Assembly (NCBI RefSeq): GCF_900129235.1
Contig: NZ_FQUV01000004.1
Location: 186,001 to 250,000, forward strand
Source: Litoreibacter ascidiaceicola
Lineage (GTDB): Bacteria > Pseudomonadota > Alphaproteobacteria > Rhodobacterales > Rhodobacteraceae
Length of the DNA stretch: 64,000 bases
Reading direction: 5' to 3'
Below are positions 46,350-55,577 of the stretch, piece after piece (the first letter of the stretch is position 1; every line of letters starts with the position of its first letter). Made by a program: the position numbers and the translations under genes. A model generated the notes under the pieces. It was not told the origin of the DNA and made no database searches. It saw only the letters and a list, made by a program, of their open reading frames with translations.

Positions 46350-46622
46350 ATGCAAGCGGGTCGTCTAAAGCGTGTGATGGCGGTGACCATGACCGTTCTC
46401 ACAGCCTGCTTCGGCGGGCTGTGGGTCTTCGGGTACATGTATGTCTCGGCCATGGCTTGCGCGTTTTCGACCAGCGGAAAGTGCCGCGCAAAGATGCCTT
46501 GGCAAATGTCGGGGGAGGACTTGCAACTTTTCGTGCTTGTCCCCGGTGCGATTTTTCTGGCGCTCCTCTTCGGGACCATTTTGCTGTGGCGCAAGCGGCC
46601 AGATAGTAAGTCCAAGACATGA
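46350..46622 (+). CDS. Small membrane protein, two transmembrane helices
   Basis: A 90-aa protein whose ATG abuts the rhlE stop codon. Hydrophobic helices lie near residues 9-35 and 61-81 with a Cys pair in the loop between (CAFSTSGKC). The basic C-terminus (RKRPDSKSK) suggests an inside end. It is co-transcribed with rhlE and ends at the terminator. Function unknown. Confidence 0.7.
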   Translation: MQAGRLKRVMAVTMTVLTACFGGLWVFGYMYVSAMACAFSTSGKCRAKMPWQMSGEDLQLFVLVPGAIFLALLFGTILLWRKRPDSKSKT

Positions 46623-46648
46623 AAAAAGGGGCCCGACCGGCCCCTTTT
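46622..46648. terminator. Bidirectional Rho-independent terminator
   Basis: GGGGCC pairs with GGCCCC round a five-base loop, with six A before and four T after. It separates the rhlE unit from convergent ssb. Confidence 0.88.
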
Positions 46649-46667
46649 AATGATTGTTCTAAATGTT

Positions 46668-47174
46668 CTAAAACGGGATTTCGTCGTCGATATCGCTCGA
46701 CGGGTTGGATTGACCACCGCCGCCGCCAGATGGACCGCTGTCATAGCCGCCACCCATAGGGTCGCCGCCGTAGCTTCCGCCACCACCGCCACCGCCGTAG
46801 TTGCCACCGCCACCACCGCCACTTGGGCCGTCGAGCATGGTCAGGGTGCCGCCATATCCTTGCAACACGACTTCGGTGCTATATTTGTCAGCACCGCTTT
46901 GGTCCTGCCACTTGCGGGTTTGCAATGCGCCCTCGATGTAAACTTTGGAGCCCTTCTTCAAGTACTGTTCGGCGATGCGAACAAGACCTTCCTGAAAAAT
47001 CGCGACCGAGTGCCACTCGGTTTTCTCGCGACGCTCGCCGGTGTTCTTGTCTTTCCACGTCTCGGATGTGGCAATCCGCAGGTTGCATACCTTGCCACCG
47101 TTTTGGAACGTGCGGACTTCGGGATCGCGCCCGAGGTTGCCGATAAGAATGACTTTGTTAACTGAACCGGCCAT
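46668..47174 (-). CDS. ssb: Single-stranded DNA-binding protein
   Basis: Binds ssDNA in replication and repair as a tetramer. The ATG at 47174 gives 168 aa ([21 protein letters not shown]). OB-fold to about residue 112, then a Gly-rich linker (almost pure Gly/Ser/Tyr), then the acidic tip SDIDDEIPF that recruits partner proteins. The repetitive linker is long for so short a protein. Confidence 0.96.
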   Translation of the reverse strand: MAGSVNKVILIGNLGRDPEVRTFQNGGKVCNLRIATSETWKDKNTGERREKTEWHSVAIFQEGLVRIAEQYLKKGSKVYIEGALQTRKWQDQSGADKYSTEVVLQGYGGTLTMLDGPSGGGGGGNYGGGGGGGSYGGDPMGGGYDSGPSGGGGGQSNPSSDIDDEIPF

Positions 47175-47261
47175 GTGCGTGCGTCTCCCGAATCTTGCTT
47201 TGGTGCTCTTATATCGTCGGTATTTGGTTAATGGGAGACTTACAACCACACTCTATGGTAG

Positions 47262-47275
47262 GCGCAAATTTGCGC
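47262..47275. promoter_or_regulatory. 14-bp palindrome between ssb and transglycosylase genes
   Basis: GCGCAAATTTGCGC is fully self-complementary and lies 70-83 bp upstream of the transglycosylase start, in the divergent ssb spacer. It could be an operator. It does not match the GTTC-N7-GTTC form of alphaproteobacterial SOS boxes. Confidence 0.35.
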
Positions 47276-47344
47276 AGGGGGTGGCGAATGTCGATTATTC
47301 GACTATATTGCGCGCAGTTTGATGTGGTGACGGGATCGGTGTAA

Positions 47345-47956
47345 ATGCGTAAGCTCTTGGTAGCATTGGCGGCATTCTCAGTAATGGTGCCGTCATTCCC
47401 ACAGGTTACAGTGGCCGAGGGACTCGCGTCATCAGGCTCGACCAGCAACCGGTCAAAGATTTTCAGCTCGCAAGCCCGGCTCCTCGACGGGCGTTTGTCG
47501 TCGCAATACAAAGCCTCCACAAAGTTGCAGCCGGGAACCAAAAAGATTTCCTACGGCGTCTCCACGGCGATCCCACGCTATCGCGGCTCGTATAAAGGCG
47601 TCTACCTTGAAGACGCGAAAAGCGCGGCGCGCAAGCATGGAATTCCTACGGATTTGTTCCTGCGGCTCGTGCAGCAGGAAAGTGGCTGGAAACCGCACGC
47701 GGTTTCCCATGCGGGCGCGATTGGTCTGGCACAGTTGATGCCCGGAACCGCGCGCAAGCTACGGGTGAACCCGCGTGATCCGAAGCAGAACCTTGAGGGC
47801 GGAGCGCGGTACCTCAAGCAGATGTACCGCAAGTTCGGAAGCTGGCGTTTGGCGCTTGCCGCCTATAACGCAGGGCCGGGCGCTGTTGAAAAGCATGGCG
47901 GTGTGCCGCCGTATCGCGAGACACGGAATTACGTCCGCGTGATTTTAGGAAGCTGA
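47345..47956 (+). CDS. Lytic transglycosylase, SLT domain
   Basis: Exported murein-cleaving enzyme of 203 aa. A signal peptide ([24 protein letters not shown]) is followed by a variable region and a family-1 SLT domain from about residue 95. The catalytic Glu is Glu112 in VQQESGW, with [12 protein letters not shown] and [18 protein letters not shown] completing the fold. It has no lipobox, so it is soluble in the periplasm. Confidence 0.9.
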   Translation: MRKLLVALAAFSVMVPSFPQVTVAEGLASSGSTSNRSKIFSSQARLLDGRLSSQYKASTKLQPGTKKISYGVSTAIPRYRGSYKGVYLEDAKSAARKHGIPTDLFLRLVQQESGWKPHAVSHAGAIGLAQLMPGTARKLRVNPRDPKQNLEGGARYLKQMYRKFGSWRLALAAYNAGPGAVEKHGGVPPYRETRNYVRVILGS

Positions 47957-47960
47957 TTTT

Positions 47961-47978
47961 GTGGGGGCCAGCCCCCAC
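47961..47978. terminator. GC hairpin between convergent transglycosylase and aroB genes
   Basis: GTGGGGG and CCCCCAC pair round a 4-base loop just after the transglycosylase stop. A short CCCCGAGGTATTTTTGAAGC tail follows, with T's 16 bases on. I recall similar tail sequences between many Rhodobacteraceae genes. Confidence 0.5.
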
Positions 47979-48010
47979 ACCCCCGAGGTATTTTTGAAGC
48001 AATGATAGGG

Positions 48011-49126
48011 CTAGGTGAGCGCTTCGTGTAACACGCGACGCACGGTATAGGTGTCGACATCGGATGTGACGAAGGCCTCGCCAATGCCACGCGCCATGAT
48101 GTAGTTCAGCGTGCCTTGTGTGACCTTCTTGTCTTGCCCCATAAGCGCCAACAGCCCGTCCGCATCCGGCAAGTCGCCTTCAATATCGTTCAAGTCTGTT
48201 TTCATGCCCATCGCCTTGAGATGCGCGCGGACGCGGCTGGGGTCTTCTTGCGAACACAGGCCAAGGCGCGACGAGACCTCGAAAGCCAGCGCACAGCCGA
48301 TGGCAACGCCTTCTCCATGGAGCAAGCGATTTGAATAGCCCGTTGCGGCCTCTAATGCGTGACCGAAGGTATGGCCGAGGTTGAGCAAGGCGCGGTCGCC
48401 TTGTTCGGTTTCGTCCCGCGCGACAATGTCGGCTTTCATCTGACAGGACCAGCGGACAGCTTCGATACGTTTGGCGACGTCTCCGGCGGCCAGCGTCGGG
48501 GCGTTGATCTCAAGCCACTCAAAGAACGACGCGTCCCCCAATAGCCCGTACTTCACCACCTCGCCATATCCCGCCAGAAAATCGCGCTCGGTTAAGGTGC
48601 CAAGGACAGCGACATCGGCCAGGACCAAAGACGGCTGGTGAAACGACCCGATCAGGTTTTTGCCATGCGGCGAGTTGATCGCCGTTTTTCCACCGACAGA
48701 ACTGTCCACTTGAGCAAGCAAGGACGTGGGGATTTGCACAAACCGCACGCCCCGACGCAGAATAGCGGCGGCGAATCCGACCAGATCACCAATGACGCCG
48801 CCTCCGAAGGCGAGGACCATATCGCCGCGCTCTACTTTTTGCTCCAGCAGCCACTCGACGGTCTCAGAGAGGTAGCGCCAGCATTTTGTCGCCTCGCCGG
48901 CGGGCAGGGTGAGATGGGTCATCTCTATCCCCTCGGCGGCCAACCCGTCGCTCAAGCTGTCCAAATGAAGCGGGCCGACCGTGCTATCGGTGACGACGGC
49001 CACACGAGGGCGGCTCAGCAGGGGGGAGACCCATGCGCCGGAGTTTGCCAGCACCCCGTGGCCAATCTCGATGCGGTAACTGCGGTCGCCCAAGGCGACG
49101 TGAACGGTTTCGTGCGGATGTGTCAC
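48011..49126 (-). CDS. aroB: 3-Dehydroquinate synthase
   Basis: Second step of the shikimate pathway. The 371-aa protein has the NAD site GGGVIGDLVGFAAAILRRGV, the substrate/metal motif PTSLLAQVDSSVGGKTAIN and zinc ligands in GHTFGHALEA. It overlaps aroK by 4 bp (ATGA) in the standard aroKB order. Confidence 0.96.
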   Translation of the reverse strand: MTHPHETVHVALGDRSYRIEIGHGVLANSGAWVSPLLSRPRVAVVTDSTVGPLHLDSLSDGLAAEGIEMTHLTLPAGEATKCWRYLSETVEWLLEQKVERGDMVLAFGGGVIGDLVGFAAAILRRGVRFVQIPTSLLAQVDSSVGGKTAINSPHGKNLIGSFHQPSLVLADVAVLGTLTERDFLAGYGEVVKYGLLGDASFFEWLEINAPTLAAGDVAKRIEAVRWSCQMKADIVARDETEQGDRALLNLGHTFGHALEAATGYSNRLLHGEGVAIGCALAFEVSSRLGLCSQEDPSRVRAHLKAMGMKTDLNDIEGDLPDADGLLALMGQDKKVTQGTLNYIMARGIGEAFVTSDVDTYTVRRVLHEALT

Positions 49127-49692
49127 GTGTTGGCTTCTTTCAGGAGGTTTGCGTCGTGCAAGGTTGCGATGACTTGCTCTGCCATGTCGTCAATGGAGTA
49201 CTCGGGGCGGGCTTCGACGCTCAGTTGCGCTTGCGCATAGATCGGATTGCGCGTCTCGTAGATTTCGGTGAGCGTGGCGAGCGGGTCGGCCGTGCGCAGC
49301 AAAGGCCGGGTGGTTTTATGCCGAACGCGGGACCATAGAAGGGACAATTCGGCGCGTAGCCAGACCGACACCGCCTTCTCGTCGATCAATGCGCGGTTGG
49401 CCTCGCTCAGGAATGCGCCGCCACCGGTAGACAGCACAGCCGGCTCACCGTCCAGCAAGCGCGAGATCACTTCTGTTTCCCGTGCGCGGAAAAAGGCTTC
49501 GCCGTCGCGTTCGAAAATCTCGGCGATCGAGCGGTTTGCCGCACGCACCAGCTCTTCGTCACTGTCCAGAAATGGCACGCCCAAAATGCGGGCCACAGCC
49601 CCGCCAATGGCCGTTTTTCCAGCGCCCATCATGCCCACGAGGACCAAGGGGCGTGTCAGGGTCATGGCTTTGGGTGGCATTCTCTCGCTCAA
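49123..49692 (-). CDS. aroK: Shikimate kinase
   Basis: ATP-dependent phosphorylation of shikimate. The 189-aa protein has P-loop GMMGAGKTAIG, the shikimate-binding DSDEELVRA and FRARETEVI, and STGGGAF. It carries a slightly longer N-terminus than E. coli AroK. Co-expressed with aroB. Confidence 0.95.
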   Translation of the reverse strand: MSERMPPKAMTLTRPLVLVGMMGAGKTAIGGAVARILGVPFLDSDEELVRAANRSIAEIFERDGEAFFRARETEVISRLLDGEPAVLSTGGGAFLSEANRALIDEKAVSVWLRAELSLLWSRVRHKTTRPLLRTADPLATLTEIYETRNPIYAQAQLSVEARPEYSIDDMAEQVIATLHDANLLKEANT

Positions 49693-49741
49693 TTTACTTA
49701 TTTCTACTCTGAATGGAGTGAACTTGCCGAAAAAGCCATAT

Positions 49742-49810
49742 ATGAATCAACCAACAGGCGCAAAGGGCGACAACAAAAATCGCCCCAGACAAAAGGCAGA
49801 TGCAGCGTGA
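49742..49810 (+). CDS. Possible 22-residue leader ORF
   Basis: An ATG frame of 22 codons, basic and hydrophilic, ends by overlapping the GTG start of the next small ORF as GTGA. Chance is possible; the overlap alone supports it. Confidence 0.25.
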   Translation: MNQPTGAKGDNKNRPRQKADAA

Positions 49811-49941
49811 TACGGCTTTTAAAAGCTTTGATTTTCCTGATCGTGGTAGGAATTGTCGGGATCATCGGCTATGCCTATTTGGGCGACCTAACTCCAAGTC
49901 GGGTCGAGGTGAATCAACCGGTCACTTTGGATGCCAATTAG
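49807..49941 (+). CDS. Small single-pass membrane protein, 44 aa
   Basis: GTG start at 49807, TAG at 49939. The product has one hydrophobic helix near residues 4-25 (LLKALIFLIVVGIVGIIGYA) and a short polar tail. Its end overlaps the next gene's start by 11 bp. Codon use fits the surroundings and it stands in an operon position ahead of the exported protein and xerD. No function known. Confidence 0.6.
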   Translation: MIRLLKALIFLIVVGIVGIIGYAYLGDLTPSRVEVNQPVTLDAN

Positions 49942-51508
49942 TAATTTTGCCGTAGCCTTTGCTGTTTTGAGTTTTATTGCGATGCCGCTTGAGCGGGCGC
50001 GCGCCGATGAGCCGCTGTCCGCAATCGGCTGGTTGTCGAATGTGGTCGAGGCCCCGAAGACCGTAGTGCCGCCGAATTTACCCCAAGCCAAAGCCGTAGA
50101 TGATGTGGCGCGCTCTGCGACGCCCGCTTCGGTGGTGACGACGACTTTGGGGGCACCCAGCCGTGACGCGGTGGGGTTGGTGCCAAGCTCCGTCACCGGA
50201 ATTCCCCTGCGGTTTTGGGGAACAACCAGCTCCAAAGCTCTCGCGGCTGCGTTAAGTGACTTGCGACCCGATCTGCCCCCGCCTTTGGCAGAGTTGATGC
50301 GTCGTCTGCTTCTGGCTGAGCTTGCACCGCCCATCGACAGCAGCAATGACGACATCTTGTTCCGCGCGCGGGTCGACGAGCTGCTGGCCTTGGGCGCGTT
50401 GGATCAGGCCAAAGCTTTGTTGGATCGTGCCGATCCAGGGACCGCAGCGTTGTTCCAGCGCTGGTTCGATGTCAGTTTGTTGACGGGGGAAGAGGACGCA
50501 GCTTGCACGCGGATGCTACGTCAGCCGGATTTGTCGCCCACATATCCCGCGCGCATCTTTTGCATGGCGCGGGCTGGCGATTGGGACGCCGCGAATCTCA
50601 CGCTCAACACCGCCAAAGCGCTCGATGTGATGACGCCTGCGGAAGATGCCCTGATGGCGCGGTTCCTTGATCCCGAATTGTTTGAGCGGGAAGCCCCGCT
50701 GCCGACACCCACACGGGTCACGCCTCTCAATTTCCGGATGCATGAAGCCATTGGCGAGCCTCTGTCGCTTTCGGCGCTGCCCAATGCTTTTGCCTTTGCC
50801 GCGCTGTCTGAAAACGGCGGCTGGAAACCCCGGATCACCGCAGCTGAACGGCTGGCGCGCACCGGGGCGATATTGCCTTCGCGCCTTTTGGCCATCTACA
50901 CAGAGCGTCAACCTGCGGCGTCTGGTGGCGTTTGGGATCGCGTGGACGCGGTTCAAGCGTTTGAGGCGGCGTTGAGGGCTCGTGATCCGAACGCGGTAGC
51001 TGCACAATTGCCCGCGGCGGTGCGTGCAATGCGCCGCGCGGGGCTAGAGCCTGCATTGGCCAGCATGTTCGGGGAGGCGCTCTTGGGGTTGCCGCTGCTC
51101 GACCCCGTCCGCGAAGACGCGACGCGACTGGCGCTACTGTCGCCCGCTTACGAGGCTGCTGCCAACTCCGATACCATCTCCGCTGACACGCCAGCATTAT
51201 GGCGCGCTGTTGCGCGGGGGGATGTGGCGACGATTGGTGAAGTGGCGCAATCCGGCAATCTGGATGCCTTGGAAGGGGCGGTCGCTGCTGCTTTCACGGC
51301 CGCAGGGCCTGCGAGTGATCTGGAACCCATGATCAAGAACGGCAATCTTGGGCTGGCAACACTGAAAGCCGTCAAAATGATGGAAGACGGGGCTAGCGCC
51401 GACCCGCTGGCGCTGGAAAACGGGCTTCGCACGCTTCGGCATCTGGGCTTTGCCGACATCGCCCGCCGCATGGCGCTCTATGCGTTGATCACGCGGCCAC
51501 GCAGTTGA
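49931..51508 (+). CDS. Exported helical-repeat protein of unknown function
   Basis: A 525-aa protein with an N-terminal signal peptide (SNFAVAFAVLSFIAMPLERARA). The mature part is Ala/Leu-rich and strongly helical, with repeat-like pairs of helices such as DELLALGALDQAKALLDRAD that suggest TPR/Sel1-type scaffolding. No catalytic motif seen. Its stop overlaps a TTG that could extend xerD, so the two genes are probably co-transcribed, an arrangement I associate with Rhodobacterales. Confidence 0.75.
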   Translation: MPISNFAVAFAVLSFIAMPLERARADEPLSAIGWLSNVVEAPKTVVPPNLPQAKAVDDVARSATPASVVTTTLGAPSRDAVGLVPSSVTGIPLRFWGTTSSKALAAALSDLRPDLPPPLAELMRRLLLAELAPPIDSSNDDILFRARVDELLALGALDQAKALLDRADPGTAALFQRWFDVSLLTGEEDAACTRMLRQPDLSPTYPARIFCMARAGDWDAANLTLNTAKALDVMTPAEDALMARFLDPELFEREAPLPTPTRVTPLNFRMHEAIGEPLSLSALPNAFAFAALSENGGWKPRITAAERLARTGAILPSRLLAIYTERQPAASGGVWDRVDAVQAFEAALRARDPNAVAAQLPAAVRAMRRAGLEPALASMFGEALLGLPLLDPVREDATRLALLSPAYEAAANSDTISADTPALWRAVARGDVATIGEVAQSGNLDALEGAVAAAFTAAGPASDLEPMIKNGNLGLATLKAVKMMEDGASADPLALENGLRTLRHLGFADIARRMALYALITRPRS

Positions 51509-51522
51509 GTTTGCCACCCGCC

Positions 51523-52443
51523 ATGTCGCGCTGGATCGAGACGTTTCTGGACGCTCAAGCCGCCGAACTGGACGCGTCCGAGAACACGCTTTTGGCCTAT
51601 GGGCGTGACCTGATCGACTTCGCCGGATGGCTGAACGATCGCGGCCCGTCTTTCGAGACCGCATCGCGGGCAGATGTCGAAGATTATCTCATTCATTGCG
51701 ATGATCAGGGGCTCGCCCAATCCACCCGTGCACGGCGCCTTTCAGCGGTCAAACAGCTTTACCGTTTCGCCTATGAAGAGGGCTGGCGCGAGGACAATCC
51801 CGCGATCCAGATCAAAGGGCCGGGGCGCAAGAAGTCGCTGCCCAAGACGTTGAGCGTCGAGGAGGTCGACCGCTTGCTAGGTGCTGCACAAACCTCGGCA
51901 CGCAGTCAGGAAGACCGATTGCGAAACACCTGTCTGATGGAGCTGCTATATGCGACGGGGATGCGCGTGACCGAGCTGGTGACCTTGCCTGTATCAGCGG
52001 CGCGCGGTGATCCGAGGATGTTGCTGGTCAGGGGCAAAGGGGGCAAGGAACGCATGGTTCCACTTGCCGCGTCGGCGCGCGATGCGGTGGCTGTCTGGAT
52101 CGAGACGCGCGACGAGATGGATGCCGCTGGCCAATCCAAGGGCAAGCCTGCGTCCAAATTCCTGTTCCCGTCGCGTGGCAAATCAGGTCACCTGACCCGC
52201 CACCGCTTCTATATGCTGATCAAGGAACTTGCCGTCACGGGCGGGGTGGATCCGTCAAAGGTGACCCCGCATACGTTGCGCCATGCATTTGCCACCCATC
52301 TGCTTGCCAATGGTGCGGATTTGCGAGCCATTCAAACATTGCTTGGACATGCAGATATCTCAACGACCGAGATTTACACGCATGTTCTGGACGAGCGTTT
52401 GAAAGAGCTGGTGATGGAGCATCACCCGTTGGCAAACGGTTAG
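51523..52443 (+). CDS. xerD: Tyrosine recombinase XerD
   Basis: Resolves chromosome dimers at dif with XerC and FtsK. The ATG at 51523 (306 aa) fits XerD length; a TTG at 51505 overlapping the previous stop is possible. The catalytic set is visible: Arg in GMRVTEL, Lys in GKGGKERMVP, HTLRHAFA (His and Arg), LGHADIS and the Tyr nucleophile in TEIYTHV. It lies among housekeeping genes, with no attachment sites or phage genes. Confidence 0.94.
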   Translation: MSRWIETFLDAQAAELDASENTLLAYGRDLIDFAGWLNDRGPSFETASRADVEDYLIHCDDQGLAQSTRARRLSAVKQLYRFAYEEGWREDNPAIQIKGPGRKKSLPKTLSVEEVDRLLGAAQTSARSQEDRLRNTCLMELLYATGMRVTELVTLPVSAARGDPRMLLVRGKGGKERMVPLAASARDAVAVWIETRDEMDAAGQSKGKPASKFLFPSRGKSGHLTRHRFYMLIKELAVTGGVDPSKVTPHTLRHAFATHLLANGADLRAIQTLLGHADISTTEIYTHVLDERLKELVMEHHPLANG

Positions 52444-52447
52444 GCGG

Positions 52448-53251
52448 TTAACGCCTTAATGCTGCGGGCAGGATGTCTTCGCTGGGCCATATGCCGGACC
52501 TCAGCCCGACCTCATACCCTTGCACAAGTCCAGCCTGCTCCATCGCCTGCGCTGCCGCCTCGACGTCATAGTTTAACGCGTGGAAGCGCACCCCGTCTTC
52601 GGACAGAATTGCATAGCGGGTTTCGGGTCTGCCATCATGCGGCGGCATCCCGATGACGCCGGCATTGATCCACGTCGTGCCGGATATGACCCGTTCAAAT
52701 GGAACACCCGAATGCCCTGCGATGACGCCATCAATCGGGCCGGTTTGAGCTTGGATCGCCGAGATTTCTCGGTCGAATGTGTCGATGTCATCGGAGGGCC
52801 AGATAAACCGCGCCACATCGTCTGTACCCCCATGGACAACAATATACTGCTTGCCCGCATGTCTAAACCGCAGCCAGTCCGGCGTGCTCTGCCAAAACTC
52901 CGCTGCGCGCGCCCCCAATTGCCGCGCGGCATGTTCGAACCATGTCTTTGACGCGATGTCACAGGCCGTGCCGTCTTCGAACCCGCAGCCGCAATCTGCG
53001 GCCCCGTCAAGCAGTTGCTGCTCGCAATTGCCCCGGATGGACGGGCAATCCCAATCCCGCAATCGTTTCGCACAGGTCAGCGCGTCCGCGCCATAAGCAA
53101 CGGCATCGCCTGCAAAGAGGCAGTGCGAGGCGGGAATGCCGCGCGCTGACGCGACCTCCATCAGCGCGTGCAAGGCTTGCAGGTTGGAATAAACGCCACC
53201 GAACAGCAGGACTTCGCCGGTCAGTTCGCCTAGATCGCGGATATTGGGCAT
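52448..53251 (-). CDS. Metallophosphoesterase-fold protein with degenerate first metal motif and Cys cluster
   Basis: A 267-aa protein in the calcineurin-like phosphoesterase fold. AGDAVAYGAD, GNCE, VVHGG and GHSGVPF correspond to motifs II, III, IV and V. The first motif, normally D-x-H-S-N, reads GGVYSN, so the Asp and His metal ligands are gone. Between motif III and residue 97 are Cys residues in GNC, DCGCGF and TACD. I recall similar FGGxYSN proteins in other Rhodobacteraceae, so this may be a real subfamily with altered metal use. Confidence 0.78.
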   Translation of the reverse strand: MPNIRDLGELTGEVLLFGGVYSNLQALHALMEVASARGIPASHCLFAGDAVAYGADALTCAKRLRDWDCPSIRGNCEQQLLDGAADCGCGFEDGTACDIASKTWFEHAARQLGARAAEFWQSTPDWLRFRHAGKQYIVVHGGTDDVARFIWPSDDIDTFDREISAIQAQTGPIDGVIAGHSGVPFERVISGTTWINAGVIGMPPHDGRPETRYAILSEDGVRFHALNYDVEAAAQAMEQAGLVQGYEVGLRSGIWPSEDILPAALRR

Positions 53252-53328
53252 GGCGGTTTCCCTTGAAGCAGGGGGCTTGGCACCCCATAACTCTCACTTA
53301 GCTTTCTTTTACAGGACCGAAAACCAGA

Positions 53329-54636
53329 ATGGACGACACTTCAACGATCTTTGATACCGCTTTCTGGGTGACGTCAGGCGGCATTGTGGTGCTGCTTTTG
53401 TTGTCGGCGTTCTTTTCTGGCTCCGAGACGGCGCTGACGGCTGCGTCACGCGGCAAACTGCGCAGTCAGGCAGACAAAGGGTCGCCCGGGGCTGTACGCG
53501 CGCTGAAAATCACCGAGGATAACGAGCGGCTGATCGGCTCGGTCTTGCTGGGCAACAACCTCGTGAACATTCTCGCGGCGTCTTTGGCAACTGCCTTGTT
53601 CACAAAGATTTTCGGCGAAAGTGGCGTGGCTTGGGCCACGCTGGTCATGACCCTGTTGGTGCTCGTCTTTGCCGAGGTGCTGCCCAAGACCTACGCGATT
53701 ACCAATTCCGAGACCGCAGCGGCCAAAGTGTCAGGGCCGATTTCCGTCGTGGTCTTGGTCTTCGCCCCCATGGTGACCGCCGTGCGGGCTTTGGTGCGCG
53801 GCATGCTGAACCTGTTCGGCGTCGAGACCGATCCCGACAGTCACATCCTCTCGGTTCACGAGGAAATTGCCGGCGCATTGGCGCTGGGCCACGAGGAGGG
53901 CGTCGTCCATAAAGAACAGCGTGACCGGCTGCTGGGCGCATTGGACCTCAGCGAGCGGGACGTGGAGGAAATCATGCTCCACCGCTCGGAGATCGAGATG
54001 ATCAATGCTGAAGACGCACCGGAGGCAATTATCAGCCAATGCCTGCGTAGCCCCCACACCCGCTTGCCTGTTTACCGCAATGAGCAGGAAAATATTGTGG
54101 GTGTCATGCACGCAAAAGACTTGCTGCGTGCGGTCGACAAAACCCTGCGCGGCCAAGACCGGGCTTCTCGAAGCCTGAGCGATTTCGACATTATGGATGT
54201 TGTGCGGAAGCCGTATTTCGTACCCGAAACTACCGCACTGGACGATCAAATGCGGCAGTTTTTGCGCTTACATACGCATTTTGCACTAGTGGTCGACGAA
54301 TATGGCGCTCTGCAGGGTCTCATAACGCTTGAGGATATCCTCGAAGAAATCGTGGGTGAGATTACCGACGAATTCGACGTGGCTGAAGTCGAGGCGTTGA
54401 AGCCGGAAACAGATGGCAGCTATCTGGTGGAGGGCGCTATGACCATCCGCGATCTGAACCGCATGGCGGACTGGTCGCTGCCGGACGAGGAAGCCAACAC
54501 GGTCGCAGGGCTGGTGATCCACGAGGCGCAATCCATTCCTACCAGAGGGCAGGTATTCTCGTTCCACGGGTTCCGGTTCGAGGTGGTGGAGCGGTTGCAT
54601 AACAGATTGACGAAGCTGAAAGTGAGACCGTTGTGA
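53329..54636 (+). CDS. CNNM/CorC (HlyC) family membrane protein with CBS domains
   Basis: Inner-membrane protein of 435 aa linked to Mg2+/Co2+ handling. The CNNM (DUF21) domain at 10-190 has hydrophobic helices (GGIVVLLLLSAFFSGSETAL, then LGNNLVNILAASLATALF). Two CBS domains (EIMLHRSEIEMI, HTRLPVYRNEQENIVG) cover about 210-330. A CorC_HlyC transporter-associated domain ends the protein. Its stop overlaps the nucleoside hydrolase start (GTGA). Confidence 0.92.
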   Translation: MDDTSTIFDTAFWVTSGGIVVLLLLSAFFSGSETALTAASRGKLRSQADKGSPGAVRALKITEDNERLIGSVLLGNNLVNILAASLATALFTKIFGESGVAWATLVMTLLVLVFAEVLPKTYAITNSETAAAKVSGPISVVVLVFAPMVTAVRALVRGMLNLFGVETDPDSHILSVHEEIAGALALGHEEGVVHKEQRDRLLGALDLSERDVEEIMLHRSEIEMINAEDAPEAIISQCLRSPHTRLPVYRNEQENIVGVMHAKDLLRAVDKTLRGQDRASRSLSDFDIMDVVRKPYFVPETTALDDQMRQFLRLHTHFALVVDEYGALQGLITLEDILEEIVGEITDEFDVAEVEALKPETDGSYLVEGAMTIRDLNRMADWSLPDEEANTVAGLVIHEAQSIPTRGQVFSFHGFRFEVVERLHNRLTKLKVRPL

Positions 54637-55577
54637 GCACTCCGCGCAAGATCATCATCGACACCGATCCGGGGCAGGATGATGCTGTGGCAATTCTGCT
54701 GGCATTGGCCTCGCCCGAAGAATTGGACGTGCTTGGTGTCACTGTGGTGGCGGGCAACGTGCCTTTGCCTTTGACGCAAAAGAACGCGCGCATCGTATGC
54801 GAGTTGGCGGGCAAGCCCGACACCAAAGTGTTTTCGGGCTGCAACGCACCAATAGCACGCAAGCTGGTCACGGCAGAGCATGTGCACGGCAAAACCGGCC
54901 TCGACGGTCCGGTAATGCCAGACCCGACCATGCCACTGCAGGATCAGCATGCGGTCGACTTCATCATCGACACCTTGCGCGCGGAGACTGCCGGAACTGT
55001 CACGCTTTGCCCGCTTGGTCCGCTGACCAATATCGCGACGGCCTTCCAGCGGGCGCCGGACATTATCGTGAAAGTGCAAGAAATTGTGCTGATGGGCGGC
55101 GCCTATTTTCAGGTGGGCAACATCACCCCCGCCGCCGAGTTCAACATCTATGTCGACCCCGAGGCCGCGAAAATCACCTTTGCCTCTGGTGTGCCGATTG
55201 TCGTTATGCCACTGGACGTGACCCACAAAGCTCTGACCAACCGCGCGCGCGTCGAGGCGTTTCGTAATCTTGGTAATGAGGCCGGTCGCATGGTGGCGGA
55301 ATGGACCGATTTTTTCGAGCGGTTCGACAAGGAGAAATATGGCTCCGAAGGAGCACCGCTACATGATCCTTGCGTAATCGCGTATCTGCTAAAGCCGGAC
55401 TTGTTCTCTGGCCGCCACGTCAATGTCGAGATTGAAACCACGTCCGAACTGACCCTTGGCATGACTGTCGCCGACTGGTGGGGCGTGACAGACCGTACAC
55501 CGAACGCGATGTTCATGGGGGATGTGGATGCGGAAGGCTTCTTCGCCCTGTTGACCGAACGGATTGCGCGGTTGTGA
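54633..55577 (+). CDS. Inosine/uridine-preferring nucleoside hydrolase
   Basis: Cleaves the N-glycosidic bond of ribonucleosides to release bases. GTG start, 314 aa. The Ca2+ motif [13 protein letters not shown] is at the N-terminus; [17 protein letters not shown] and [10 protein letters not shown] are the other family signatures. Its stop overlaps selO. Consistent with the nucleoside salvage genes near the window's right end. Confidence 0.93.
   Translation: MSTPRKIIIDTDPGQDDAVAILLALASPEELDVLGVTVVAGNVPLPLTQKNARIVCELAGKPDTKVFSGCNAPIARKLVTAEHVHGKTGLDGPVMPDPTMPLQDQHAVDFIIDTLRAETAGTVTLCPLGPLTNIATAFQRAPDIIVKVQEIVLMGGAYFQVGNITPAAEFNIYVDPEAAKITFASGVPIVVMPLDVTHKALTNRARVEAFRNLGNEAGRMVAEWTDFFERFDKEKYGSEGAPLHDPCVIAYLLKPDLFSGRHVNVEIETTSELTLGMTVADWWGVTDRTPNAMFMGDVDAEGFFALLTERIARL

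Noticed and set aside
46655-46675. GTTC-N5-GTTC near ssb as an SOS/LexA box
   Set aside because: Rhodobacterales LexA boxes need seven bases between the GTTC halves, and this sits at the stop end of ssb, not the promoter.
51523-52443. Tyrosine recombinase as a sign of a mobile element
   Set aside because: It matches housekeeping XerD and has no attachment repeats, phage genes or composition shift around it.
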